A stretch of DNA of 64,000 nucleotides. Source: Ruminococcus flavefaciens ND2009. Lineage in GTDB: Bacteria > Bacillota > Clostridia > Oscillospirales > Ruminococcaceae. Shown here piece by piece: positions 15,720 through 23,447 of this stretch (its first letter is position 1; every line of letters begins with the position of its first letter). The stretch covers positions 124,001 through 188,000 of the forward strand of contig NZ_KK211346.1 in NCBI RefSeq assembly GCF_000621785.1, given 5' to 3'. Below the pieces are notes generated by a model. It did not search any database. It had not been told where the DNA came from and saw nothing but the letters and a program-made list of their open reading frames with translations. Position numbers and translations under genes: made by a program.

Positions 15720-17222
15720 ATGAATGAAAATCAGATCGGCGGACCTCGCGGCTTTAACGGTCCTCCCAGTGGAATAGGCGGACCGCCACCGGGTGCAGGC
15801 GGACCGCCTCCCGGAGCAGGCGGATCTCCCCACGGTGGATTCGGGGGACCTCCTCAGGGCGGAAATCCGCTGGGGAACGCGCCTGTACGCTCACTTATGA
15901 TGAAGTTCGCCATACCGAGTATCGTAGGTATGCTGGTCAGTGCCCTGTACAACATGGTGGATCAGCTGTTTATCGGAAAAGCTGTTGGTACTCTGGGAAA
16001 TACGGCGACCTCGATCGCTTTCCCGTTCACCACGGGCTGTATGGCACTGGCGCTGCTCCTCGGAATAGGCGGAGCGTCCTGCTTCAACCTTACTATGGGT
16101 ATGGGCGACAAGAAGCGAGCTCCGTATTTTGCGGGAAATTCTCTTTCTCTGCTGTTTACCAGCGGTGTGATACTGTCGGTGATCACACTTGTGTTCCTGA
16201 CGCCGCTGCTAAAACGCTTCGGAGCTACCGACGCGGTCATGCCGTACGCCAAGGAATACGTAAAATATACGGCTTTCGGCTTTCCGTTCCTGATACTTAC
16301 AACAGGCGGCGGACATATAATCCGAGCGGACGGAAGTCCCAAGATCACCATGATATGCAACATCACTGGTGCGGTGGTCAATACCATACTCGACGCGGTG
16401 CTTGTTCTCGGTCTGGACTGGGGAATGAAGGGCGCAGCTATCGCAACGGTCATCGGACAGCTCATATCTGCTATTATAGTAGTGGTATACTGCTTCAACT
16501 TCAAGACCGTTTACCTCTTCGGCAGGCATCTGCTGCCCAAGGCGAACATAGTCAGCAGGATATGCTCTATCGGAATGGCTTCCTGTTTCAATCAGCTTGC
16601 TATTGCCATAGTTCAGATAGTTCTCAACAATTCGCTCAGACACTACGGTGCGCTTTCAGAGTACGGAGCAAACGACCCCATCGCAGTTGCGGGAATAGTC
16701 ATGAAGGTAAACATGATCGTGTTCTCAATAGTTATCGGACTTGCACAGGGAACCCAGCCTATCGAGAGCTTCAACTACGGTGCACAGAAGTACGACCGCG
16801 TAAGAAGTGCTTTCTGGATGGCTGTTAAGGCAGGCGTCATAATATCTGTCATAGCTTTTGTGGCGTTCCAGCTGTTCCCGAAGCAGATACTCGGAGTATT
16901 TGCAAATGATCAGGCAAGTGAAGGTTATTATAAGTTCGGCGCGAAGTTCTTCCGGATATCCTTCTTCTTTACATGGATAAACGGTCTTCAGCCCATAACT
17001 TCCACATTCTTCACATCTATAGGAAAACCTGTAAAGGGCGTATTCCTTTCACTTACAAGGCAGATACTGTTCTTCATACCACTTATGCTGGTGATGCCGC
17101 TCTTTTTCCAGATCAACGGCATACTTTATGCAGCTCCCGTTGCTGATGCACTTTCGGCGTTAGTGGCTATCATTATGGCAAGGCATGAATTCAAGGTCAT
17201 GAGGGACATGGAATGGTACTGA
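15720..17222 (+). CDS. MATE family efflux transporter with Gly/Pro-rich N-terminal extension
   Basis: A 500-residue exporter with about twelve membrane segments from residue 60 onward. MATE features include KFAIPSIVGMLVSALYNMVDQLFIG, GIGGASCFNLTMGMGDK and AGIVMKVNMIVFSIVIGLAQGTQPIESFNYGA (each split in the protein as expected for the two six-helix halves). They use Na+ or H+ to expel drugs or metabolites. The first 55 residues are unusual: repeats of GGPPPGAG and GGPPQGG that should stay in the cytoplasm. AGAAGGTTAGG precedes the ATG. Monocistronic, ending in a terminator. Confidence 0.9.
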   Translation: MNENQIGGPRGFNGPPSGIGGPPPGAGGPPPGAGGSPHGGFGGPPQGGNPLGNAPVRSLMMKFAIPSIVGMLVSALYNMVDQLFIGKAVGTLGNTATSIAFPFTTGCMALALLLGIGGASCFNLTMGMGDKKRAPYFAGNSLSLLFTSGVILSVITLVFLTPLLKRFGATDAVMPYAKEYVKYTAFGFPFLILTTGGGHIIRADGSPKITMICNITGAVVNTILDAVLVLGLDWGMKGAAIATVIGQLISAIIVVVYCFNFKTVYLFGRHLLPKANIVSRICSIGMASCFNQLAIAIVQIVLNNSLRHYGALSEYGANDPIAVAGIVMKVNMIVFSIVIGLAQGTQPIESFNYGAQKYDRVRSAFWMAVKAGVIISVIAFVAFQLFPKQILGVFANDQASEGYYKFGAKFFRISFFFTWINGLQPITSTFFTSIGKPVKGVFLSLTRQILFFIPLMLVMPLFFQINGILYAAPVADALSALVAIIMARHEFKVMRDMEWY

Positions 17223-17251
17223 TGATCCGTACTATTGATTAAAATAAAAAT

Positions 17252-17287
17252 AAAAATCCCGCAGTATTGATTTATTGTGGGATTTTT
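17252..17287 (+). terminator. Terminator after the MATE gene
   Basis: AAAAATCCCGCA pairs with TGTGGGATTTTT (17252-17287), ending in a T-run. It overlaps the -35 box of the tRNA-Gln promoter. Confidence 0.7.
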
Positions 17288-17295
17288 GTTATAAT
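17267..17295 (+). promoter_or_regulatory. Promoter of tRNA-Gln
   Basis: TTGATT (17267) and TATAAT (17290), spacer 17; the tRNA starts 15 bases after the -10 box. Confidence 0.75.
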
Positions 17296-17309
17296 ATTTG
17301 GGTGAGTGC

Positions 17310-17381
17310 TGGGGCATAGCCAAGCGGTAAGGCAACAGACTTTGACTCTGTCACCCGTGGGTTCAAATCCCGCTGCCCCAA
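17310..17381 (+). tRNA. tRNA-Gln (anticodon TTG)
   Basis: A complete cloverleaf: 7-bp acceptor TGGGGCA with TGCCCCA, D-arm AGCCAAGCGGTAAGGC, anticodon arm CAGAC-TTTGACT-CTG with anticodon TTG, and T-arm with GGGTTCAAATCCC. CCA is not encoded in the DNA. The discriminator is A instead of the more usual G. Confidence 0.95.
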
Positions 17382-17387
17382 TTCAGT

Positions 17388-17418
17388 AAAGCTCCGTCAG
17401 GTAATGGCGGGGCTTTTT
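17388..17418 (+). terminator. Terminator after tRNA-Gln
   Basis: AAAGCTCCGTC and GGCGGGGCTTT form a stem with G-U pairs, followed by six T's. Confidence 0.7.
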
Positions 17419-17816
17419 TATTTGAATCCATAGCTCAGAGACAGGTAAATACTGCCGCTGATATATACCTGTGGAAGTACTAAAATCATGATATTTTTTT
17501 CACAGAAAAGGTGCTGTAATGCGCTGTTGGTTATTTGCGCGAAAAAAGAGACTATTTTACATAATATAAAAACTATATTACACATTGATAAAATGTAATA
17601 GTCTTCTACAAAAATACATATGGTAAATTTGACTTGTTTCAAAGCAGGCAGGCAATAGTGAAAATAGTAAAATGGTATATGTTTTTTATATAATAAGAAA
17701 TGGCTTGAATACGCGGAAAACTGTGATTTGTGAATTCTGTTTTAAAACGACTTTGGTATTTTGCATATATTTACGCCTCGTATATTATACAAATCCCCAA
17801 ATAATTGGAAAGTGTA
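17419..17816. other. AT-rich intergenic stretch without a supported gene
   Basis: About 400 bases of AT-rich sequence. A 74-codon minus-strand frame (17642-17418) begins only with TTG, lacks a ribosome site and has no recognisable features, so it is not called. I see no structured RNA here. It may hold upstream control sites for the sugar-binding protein gene. Confidence 0.5.
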
Positions 17817-17845
17817 TTGACATGACGAAAAATAGGGTGTAAAAT
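17817..17845 (+). promoter_or_regulatory. Promoter of the sugar-binding lipoprotein gene
   Basis: TTGACA (17817) and TAAAAT (17840), spacer 17. In the leader a small perfect hairpin CTTCC-GAGA-GGAAG (17872-17885) with a GNRA-type loop sits 25 bases before the ribosome site (AGGGGGT) and may stabilise the mRNA. Confidence 0.8.
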
Positions 17846-17912
17846 AATATTATAAATATAATTAACATCATCTTCCGAGAGGAAGCGTCCACTATCAGGG
17901 GGTAGTATTATT

Positions 17913-19031
17913 ATGAAGAAGTTTTTTGCGGCAGCTGCGGCAGCTGTCATGATAGCAAGCTTTGTATCCTGTGGAAAGGATCAGGCAAACAATGGCTCGG
18001 CAAAGAAAAAGATAGGTATCGCAATGCCTACACAGGACCTCGAGCGCTGGAACAACGACGGACTCTATCTTCAGAAGCAGTTTGAAGATGCCGGCTATGA
18101 GGTTGAGCTTACTTTTTCAAAGAATGACGCTACTAAGCAGAACAATGATGTCCTCGGTCTTATCTCACATGACGTTGACCTTCTCCTCATTGCGCCGGTA
18201 GACGGAACTCAGATGTCAAAGACTCTTGAGGAAGCAAAGGCGAAGAATATCCCTATCGTTTCTTATGACCGTCTTATCATGAATACAGACGCCATAACAT
18301 ATTATATCTCATTCGATAACTATAATGTAGGAAAAATGCAGGCAGACTATGTTATAGATCAGCTCGGACTGAATATGACCAGCGGTCCTTATAATGTAGA
18401 GTTTGTTGCCGGTGATTCAGGCGATAACAATGCCCGCTATTTCTTCAACGGTGCTTATGAGACTCTCAAGCCCTATATCGAGTCCGGCAAGGTAGTAGTA
18501 CCCTCGGGAAAAACCACCTTCGAGCGTGTTGCTACTTATGAATGGGCATCTGATAATGCAGAAAAAGATATGAAGGGCACTCTTGCTGCAAACTATAAGG
18601 ATAAGAACCTCGATGTAGCTCTCTGCTCCAATGATTCCACAGCTCTCGGTGTTACAAGGGCAATTGCTTCCGATTATAAGGGAAGCGGTCAGCCTATCAT
18701 CACAGGTCAGGACGGAGACATCAACAACCTCAGAAATATCGTTGACGGCAAGCAGGCAATGACAGTTTATAAGAATTTAAACGATGAGGCAGGAGTTGCT
18801 CTTGAAGTCTGCAAGAAGCTCCTTGACGGAGAGATACCTGCTGCAAAGCTTACCGAGTCGCTCAACTGCGAATGTGAATTCGATACCGAGTCATACAATA
18901 ATGGTGTAAAGTATGTACAGTCCTATCTGCTGGTTCCTTATGTTATCACAAAGGATAACCTCCAGCTTCTGGTCAATACAGGACTTTACCAGTGGGACAG
19001 CAATAATAAGTATCTCGAGCTTGTAAAGTAA
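17913..19031 (+). CDS. Sugar ABC transporter substrate-binding lipoprotein (XylF/ChvE type)
   Basis: A 372-residue lipoprotein: basic start, hydrophobic h-region, then lipobox SFVSCG (Cys about residue 20). The mature part is a periplasmic-binding type I fold: KIGIAMPTQDLERWNNDG, LLLIAPVDGTQMSKTLEEAKAKNIPIVSYDR, YYISFDNYNVGKMQADY and QPIITGQDGDINNLRNIVDGKQAMTVYK, which match the xylose/multiple-sugar binding group (XylF, ChvE). No permease or ATPase gene lies next to it and it is flanked by promoter and terminator, so it is an orphan binding protein that either uses a distant transporter or feeds a sensor. Confidence 0.9.
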   Translation: MKKFFAAAAAAVMIASFVSCGKDQANNGSAKKKIGIAMPTQDLERWNNDGLYLQKQFEDAGYEVELTFSKNDATKQNNDVLGLISHDVDLLLIAPVDGTQMSKTLEEAKAKNIPIVSYDRLIMNTDAITYYISFDNYNVGKMQADYVIDQLGLNMTSGPYNVEFVAGDSGDNNARYFFNGAYETLKPYIESGKVVVPSGKTTFERVATYEWASDNAEKDMKGTLAANYKDKNLDVALCSNDSTALGVTRAIASDYKGSGQPIITGQDGDINNLRNIVDGKQAMTVYKNLNDEAGVALEVCKKLLDGEIPAAKLTESLNCECEFDTESYNNGVKYVQSYLLVPYVITKDNLQLLVNTGLYQWDSNNKYLELVK

Positions 19032-19038
19032 AATTTAA

Positions 19039-19069
19039 GGGACTGACCCCGGCGGTCGGTCCCTTTTTT
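19039..19069 (+). terminator. Terminator after the sugar-binding protein gene
   Basis: GGGACTGACC with GGTCGGTCCC (19039-19063, one G-U) followed by TTTTTT. Confidence 0.85.
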
Positions 19070-19070
19070 C

Positions 19071-19099
19071 TTGACACTGTCAACTGCTTATGTTATAAT
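19071..19099 (+). promoter_or_regulatory. Promoter of the dCMP deaminase gene
   Basis: Perfect TTGACA (19071) and TATAAT (19094), spacer 17, directly behind the preceding terminator. Confidence 0.88.
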
Positions 19100-19135
19100 T
19101 CTATTAAATCAGAACGTGCGACGAGGTGAAATAGA

Positions 19136-19618
19136 ATGAAAAGGAAAGATTACATAAGCTGGGACGAGTATTTCATGGGCATCGCTATGCTCTCAGCACA
19201 GCGCAGCAAAGACAATTCCACACAGGTGGGAGCCTGTATCGTAAATGACAAGCACAAGATAGTTTCCGTTGGCTATAACGGAATGCCCACAGGCTGTGAT
19301 GATGACGATATGCCCTGGGAACGCGAGGGTGACACCGCTCTCGACACTAAATATCCCTTTGTATGCCATGCTGAGCTGAACGCTATCCTCAACAGCAGCT
19401 TCGGAAGCCTCAGCGGCTGTACACTCTATGTTACACTTTTTCCCTGCAATGAGTGCGCAAAGGCTATAATCCAGTCGGGGATAAAGCGTGTGGTCTACAA
19501 GTGCAACAAGTACGCCGATACCGACAGCGTAAAGGCTTCATGTATACTTTTTGGAAAGTGCGGAGTTTCCGTTGAGGAGTATGCTCCCAGCGGCAAGGAT
19601 ATAGTTCTCTCCGTCTGA
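19136..19618 (+). CDS. dCMP deaminase (ComEB/DCTD type)
   Basis: A 160-residue zinc-dependent deaminase that converts dCMP to dUMP for thymidylate synthesis. The zinc and catalytic motifs are CHAELNAIL (HAE, about residue 80) and TLFPCNECAKAIIQSG (PCxxC, about residue 105). N-terminal WDEYFMGIAMLSAQRSKDNST and VGYNGMPTGCDDD match the dCMP-deaminase branch, also named ComEB. GAGGTG precedes the ATG. Its stop codon is followed within 13 bases by a short leader ORF and a radical SAM gene, so read-through of the three is possible. Confidence 0.92.
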   Translation: MKRKDYISWDEYFMGIAMLSAQRSKDNSTQVGACIVNDKHKIVSVGYNGMPTGCDDDDMPWEREGDTALDTKYPFVCHAELNAILNSSFGSLSGCTLYVTLFPCNECAKAIIQSGIKRVVYKCNKYADTDSVKASCILFGKCGVSVEEYAPSGKDIVLSV

Positions 19619-19631
19619 TGAGGTGAAAGCT

Positions 19632-19667
19632 ATGATGATGAAACGAATTAACTGCTCGGTGCAGTAA
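19632..19667 (+). CDS. Candidate 11-residue leader peptide MMMKRINCSVQ
   Basis: The ORF starts with three ATG codons at 19632, preceded by GAGGTGAAAGCT at good spacing, and ends with TAA at 19665. Its last four codons form the 5' strand of two mutually exclusive RNA stems, so ribosome position could choose the fold. It may be a regulatory leader peptide of the following radical SAM gene, or, less likely, a minimal substrate peptide of that enzyme. Confidence 0.45.
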   Translation: MMMKRINCSVQ

Positions 19668-19714
19668 CAAGAGGGAACGTCCCACCGAGTAAGAATAGTT
19701 CCCGTACTGCACCG
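19655..19714 (+). promoter_or_regulatory. Leader RNA with two competing stems before the radical SAM gene
   Basis: Stem A: CGGTGCAGTA (19657-19666) pairs perfectly with TACTGCACCG (19705-19714), 10 bp, enclosing a 6-bp stem GGGAAC (19673-19678) with GTTCCC (19698-19703). Stem B: CTCGGTG (19655-19661) pairs perfectly with CACCGAG (19683-19689), which is exclusive of stem A. No T-run follows stem A, so control at translation, RNA processing or ligand binding is more likely than simple attenuation. No known riboswitch class was recognised. Confidence 0.55.
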
Positions 19715-19749
19715 TTATAATAAAAATATTATTATAAGGAGCAGTTTTT

Positions 19750-20499
19750 ATGAACGTATATCTTGAAAATCTTGAACGTATTGAATTCAGCGTGACGATG
19801 TGCTGCACAGGCAGGTGCAGGCATTGCAGCCAGGGCGACCATTACGGTTACAGCGGACATATCGACGGTACAAGAGCTGCGGAAGCGGTCGAAAGGGTGT
19901 GCCGTTACTATGAAATAAAGTCGCTGATGACCTTCGGGGGAGAGCCGCTGCTGTTTCCCGAGACTGTCTGCGCTATACAGAGCGCAGCTGAAAGAGCTGG
20001 CATTCCGCGGCGCGAGATCATCACCAACGGCTTTTTCAGCAGGGACAGCCGCCGTATCGCAGAAGTTGCACATATGCTTGCGGAAAGCGGCGTGAACCGC
20101 GTAATGCTGTCGGTCGATGCCTTCCATCAGGAGACTGTACCATTGGCTCCTGTGGAGCTTTTTGCGGAGCGCGTAAGAACTGAAGGCATACCTGTTGAGA
20201 TACATCCGGCATGGCTGAAGGCTCCCGAAGCTGACAATGAGTTTGACGGAAAAACCCGTGAACTGATGAAAAGCTTCCGTGAAAATGGCTATTCTGTCTC
20301 TGAGGGAAATATCATTTTCCTCAAGGGCAAGGCTGTGGAGCTGCTTGGCGGCGCTGCTGATGAAGCTCCTGCGGACCCCTATGAGGAGGATCCCGGGAAT
20401 ATCCGCTCACTGTGCTTTGATGCGGACGGCGGTGTGCTGGGAGGAAGCATATACAAAAACGATATTATTGACATAATAAAGGCGTATTCGCCTGTATAA
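19750..20499 (+). CDS. Radical SAM protein, small, unassigned
   Basis: A 249-residue radical SAM enzyme. The cluster motif CTGRCRHC (C-x3-C-x2-C, residues 18-25) binds the SAM-ligating [4Fe-4S] cluster; GGEPLLFPE is the SAM-binding GGE motif. After the partial TIM barrel the C terminus keeps a single Cys in CFDADGGVLGGSIYKNDI, reminiscent of a SPASM/twitch region that has lost its other cysteines. The substrate cannot be told. A strong AAGGAG precedes the ATG. The leader holds a short ORF and competing stems. It ends in a perfect terminator. Confidence 0.85.
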   Translation: MNVYLENLERIEFSVTMCCTGRCRHCSQGDHYGYSGHIDGTRAAEAVERVCRYYEIKSLMTFGGEPLLFPETVCAIQSAAERAGIPRREIITNGFFSRDSRRIAEVAHMLAESGVNRVMLSVDAFHQETVPLAPVELFAERVRTEGIPVEIHPAWLKAPEADNEFDGKTRELMKSFRENGYSVSEGNIIFLKGKAVELLGGAADEAPADPYEEDPGNIRSLCFDADGGVLGGSIYKNDIIDIIKAYSPV

Positions 20500-20504
20500 A
20501 AAAC

Positions 20505-20535
20505 AATCCCCGTGGGTTACCCACGGGGATTTTCT
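20505..20535. terminator. Bidirectional terminator between radical SAM and GGDEF genes
   Basis: A 12-bp perfect stem AATCCCCGTGGG with CCCACGGGGATT (20505-20531), followed by TTT on plus and with A's on the other side for the minus transcript. Confidence 0.85.
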
Positions 20536-20539
20536 GTGA

Positions 20540-22474
20540 TCAGAGCTTTTTCAGGTGCCTGGACTGCTTTTTCTTGCGCTTTTCGGCGTACATCATGTTA
20601 TCGGCATCTGTAACGAAATTGAAGATGTCTTCGCCCTTCTTTGGCTTGGCGATGGTGTAGCCTGAGCTTGCACTTAGTATGAACGGGTTTTCTCCGCTTG
20701 CGTTTATCCCGGCAATATTTGCTTCGATACGCTGTGTGAGCTGCTGAGCCTGTTCCTCGGTGTAATCGGCACCGAAAACTATGAACTCATCTCCGCCGAA
20801 ACGACAGAATATCTCGCCGTCTGTGCAGGAATCGCGGAGCACGTCTGCGATATTACAGATGGCACGGTCTCCGACATCGTGACCGTAGGTATCGTTGATT
20901 ATCTTTAGCCCGTCCAGATCGATGAACATGAGCATTATGTCACGTCCGTTTTCCATGCAGTCATGGTATATGTCATTTGTTGCCTGAACAAATCCGTTTC
21001 GGTTGTATATTCCCGAGAAGGTGTCCTTGGTGTATAGGTTTGCGAGACGGTCTACCGCGTATTCAAGGCACATGAGCTTTCTCAGGTTTTCAAGGGAATT
21101 GCATATATTAATGCATAAGGTCTCGAACATTATATTCTGGAGGGGGATCCTTGAGCTCCTGATAGCCATATATCCGAGACAGCGCTCGCCGAAGTGCAGG
21201 GGAGTTACATAGTAGAATTTTCCCTTTTCTCCTGTTTTGGCTTCGGGAGGGAATATCTCACGGGACTTTATCCTTCCGCAGTCGATGAATTCGCCGTTTA
21301 CATAGGCGATGGGGACTATGACCTCTTCGGTATAGGTCATGGGGACGGAAAGGTCGGCGCCGTCCATAGTTGCAGAACTGTCCACAGCCAGCTCTGAGTC
21401 CCAGTTGTCGCAGAGACAGAAGTAGAACTCATCGGGGTGTATCTCCACTGCGTTGCGCTTCAGAGTGGCGATATAGTCATTATAGTTGTTGCAGGCTTCA
21501 AGCTGTGTGGACATCCTGTTGAGGACCGACATATATGACTGGACGCTCTCAAAGTTGGAGTAATTGCGGAAGTTGAGCTCCTTGAGCTTGCTGACGTCGG
21601 AAAGTGCATTATGGTGACAGCCGCAGCTCTCGGTGAACCGCGGAGACATATTGAGGATAACGTTCCTCTGCTGCTGCAATCCGCTGAAATGCTCATGGAG
21701 CATCTTGCAGGCAAGCCTTCCGGACATGGCAAGGGGACGTTCAACAGATGTGAGCTCCACCTGATAGTTGTGGCTGTTATAGGTATTATCGAAGCCTGTT
21801 ACGGCTACGTCATCTGGCACTCTGAGACCATGGGCCCGGAGAGCGGTAATGGCAGAGGCTGCCATAACGTCATTTGCGCAGATGATAGCTCTGGGCATAT
21901 GGGGGAGATACTCGATGAAGTGCTCCACCGCTGCCTTTCCCGTGGGAGTACGGAAGTCTCCGTAATATATGGCGTCATCGGAAATGCCAAGACCGTTTTC
22001 GCTGAGAACGCTGCAAAATGCAGCCAGTCTGTCGGAGCTCTCCGAATTGTCGGCGGGACCCGAGATATAGGCGAAATCCTTATATCCGTGGACGTTTATC
22101 ATGTGTTCGGTTATACCGCGCATGGCGGTTTTGTTGTCTATGCCGATGTGATAGAAGCAGGGGATATCCTTGTCTATGCTGACTGCGGGTATGCCTGCGC
22201 GCTTTATCTTGTCGATTATATCGTTAACCACAGGCTGATAGGAGAGAGTATTGGTAAGGAGGATAGCTCCGTCGAAGTCGGTGAAATCGGTGAGGCTGAA
22301 TATGGTGAACTCGCCTATCTCATGCCGCGGATTGTTCATCTCGCCGCTGAAGGACACGAATGCAGCGATATTGAGCCCGAATTCGGCAGCACCTGCGGAT
22401 ATTCCGCTGAGTATAGTGCTCTGGTAGCTCTGTCCGATCTCCTCGATTATAACTGCGATACGTTTTATGTCCAT
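20540..22474 (-). CDS. Cytoplasmic diguanylate cyclase with sugar-binding-like sensor domain
   Basis: A 644-residue protein with no signal peptide or membrane segment. Residues 1-300 are a periplasmic-binding type I (LacI-type, Peripla_BP_3) sensor: RIAVIIEEIGQSYQSTILSGI, DGAILLTNTL, PAVSIDKDIPCFYHIGIDN, ICANDVMAASAITALRAHGL and VPDDVAVTGFDN. No DNA-binding helix-turn-helix precedes it. Residues about 300-470 are a GAF-like linker region and 480-644 form a GGDEF domain with intact active site (FGGDEF) and YTKDTFSGIYNRNGF. It probably makes cyclic di-GMP in response to an intracellular ligand such as a sugar. The start at 22474 follows GGGGGAAG. Confidence 0.88.
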   Translation of the reverse strand: MDIKRIAVIIEEIGQSYQSTILSGISAGAAEFGLNIAAFVSFSGEMNNPRHEIGEFTIFSLTDFTDFDGAILLTNTLSYQPVVNDIIDKIKRAGIPAVSIDKDIPCFYHIGIDNKTAMRGITEHMINVHGYKDFAYISGPADNSESSDRLAAFCSVLSENGLGISDDAIYYGDFRTPTGKAAVEHFIEYLPHMPRAIICANDVMAASAITALRAHGLRVPDDVAVTGFDNTYNSHNYQVELTSVERPLAMSGRLACKMLHEHFSGLQQQRNVILNMSPRFTESCGCHHNALSDVSKLKELNFRNYSNFESVQSYMSVLNRMSTQLEACNNYNDYIATLKRNAVEIHPDEFYFCLCDNWDSELAVDSSATMDGADLSVPMTYTEEVIVPIAYVNGEFIDCGRIKSREIFPPEAKTGEKGKFYYVTPLHFGERCLGYMAIRSSRIPLQNIMFETLCINICNSLENLRKLMCLEYAVDRLANLYTKDTFSGIYNRNGFVQATNDIYHDCMENGRDIMLMFIDLDGLKIINDTYGHDVGDRAICNIADVLRDSCTDGEIFCRFGGDEFIVFGADYTEEQAQQLTQRIEANIAGINASGENPFILSASSGYTIAKPKKGEDIFNFVTDADNMMYAEKRKKKQSRHLKKL

Positions 22475-22526
22475 TTCACTTCCCCCTTTCTCCCTTTTTG
22501 TATTCATTTGAGACAACTCTACATAT

Positions 22527-22555
22527 ATTTTACTATATTTTTTGAAGAAAATCAA
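22527..22555 (-). promoter_or_regulatory. Promoter of the GGDEF protein gene
   Basis: Minus strand TTGATT (22555-22550) and TAAAAT (22532-22527), spacer 17, about 50 bases before the start at 22474. Confidence 0.7.
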
Positions 22556-22723
22556 TAGATTTTTATTATAATATTCATTGGATATATTTACTTTTTGTTA
22601 ATATTATTATCCTTAGAGTAATATGTACAGGATTATTAACAAAATTGTCCTGACGACGAAAAGACGAAAAACTTCTCGGATTTTTGGATAATTTATAATA
22701 AATGCCGAAAATCAAGCTGTATA
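22556..22723. other. AT-rich divergent intergenic region
   Basis: Between the minus-strand GGDEF promoter and the plus-strand ppa promoter. No ORF, tRNA or clear structured RNA; A/T-rich tracts only. Confidence 0.5.
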
Positions 22724-22751
22724 TTGACAAATCCCTAAAAAACTGTATAAT
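22724..22751 (+). promoter_or_regulatory. Promoter of ppa (and probably prs)
   Basis: TTGACA (22724) and TATAAT (22746), spacer 16. Confidence 0.82.
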
Positions 22752-22845
22752 AATTAGTAGGGGATAACGTCATTCTTAATGGCTTTATCAAAATAATTCC
22801 GAAACTGTGCCCGATGCACAGGCGGAAATGCTGCGGAGGGAATTT

Positions 22846-23376
22846 ATGAATATCTGGCACAAGATCAGCCCAAAGAGAATAAATCCCGAAGATTTTATCG
22901 CGGTGATCGAGATCGGCAAGGGTAGCAAGATCAAATATGAGCTTGACAAGGAAACAGGTCTTATAATCATGGACCGTATCCTCTACACCTCAACTCACTA
23001 TCCCGCGAACTACGGATTTATACCCAGGACTTATTCAGACGATAACGACCCCCTCGACGTTCTGGTGCTCTGCTCGGAGCAGCTCATGCCGCTTACACTG
23101 GTAAGATGCTACCCCATCGGAGTGATAAGAATGCTTGACAACGGACACCGCGACGATAAGATCATCGCGATACCCTTTGACGATCCGAACTACAATATGT
23201 ACAAGGATATCGAGGAGCTTCCGAAGCACGTTTTCGATGAGATGACACATTTCTTCAAAGTCTACAAGGAACTTGAAAACAAAACAACAGCCGTTAACGA
23301 GGTCGATCATGCAGACATTGCAAAGGAGATAATAAGCGGAGATATCGAACGCTATATCGACAGCTTCTGCAAGTAA
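22846..23376 (+). CDS. ppa: Inorganic pyrophosphatase (family I)
   Basis: A 176-residue soluble Mg-dependent pyrophosphatase that hydrolyses PPi from biosynthesis. Conserved features are [37 protein letters not shown], the metal-binding [12 protein letters not shown] and [14 protein letters not shown], and [12 protein letters not shown]. The start is the ATG at 22846 with GGAGGG upstream; the frame could extend 13 codons upstream but those lack conservation. It precedes prs by 71 bases, a sensible pairing since PRPP-consuming reactions release PPi. Confidence 0.94.
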   Translation: MNIWHKISPKRINPEDFIAVIEIGKGSKIKYELDKETGLIIMDRILYTSTHYPANYGFIPRTYSDDNDPLDVLVLCSEQLMPLTLVRCYPIGVIRMLDNGHRDDKIIAIPFDDPNYNMYKDIEELPKHVFDEMTHFFKVYKELENKTTAVNEVDHADIAKEIISGDIERYIDSFCK

Positions 23377-23408
23377 GCACTGCTCGTACCGAAAATGACT
23401 AAAAAGCG

Positions 23409-23437
23409 AAAGGAGTATCGCGCGTAAAAACGTGCGA
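23409..23437 (+). promoter_or_regulatory. Hairpin between Shine-Dalgarno and start codon of prs
   Basis: The only good ribosome site, AAAGGAG (23409-23415), is 32 bases before the prs ATG at 23448. Between them CGCGCGT (23419-23425) and ACGTGCG (23430-23436) form a 7-bp stem, extended by a T-A pair, with an AAAA loop. Folding shortens the distance to about 14 bases. No alternative in-frame start is closer to the site. Confidence 0.5.
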
Positions 23438-23447
23438 AAACAGTTTT

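Noticed and set aside
17418..17642. A 74-codon minus-strand ORF in the gap after tRNA-Gln.
   Set aside because: It starts with TTG, lacks a ribosome site and promoter, and has no recognisable pattern.
19613..19650. CTGATGAG and GAAAC near the end of the dCMP deaminase gene recall the hammerhead ribozyme core.
   Set aside because: The bases between the two blocks cannot form stem II and no cleavage-site triplet with flanking stems was found; the first block is simply the gene end and ribosome site.
21611..22558. Plus-strand ORF of 315 codons inside the GGDEF protein gene.
   Set aside because: Antisense to the sensor domain; no promoter or ribosome site.
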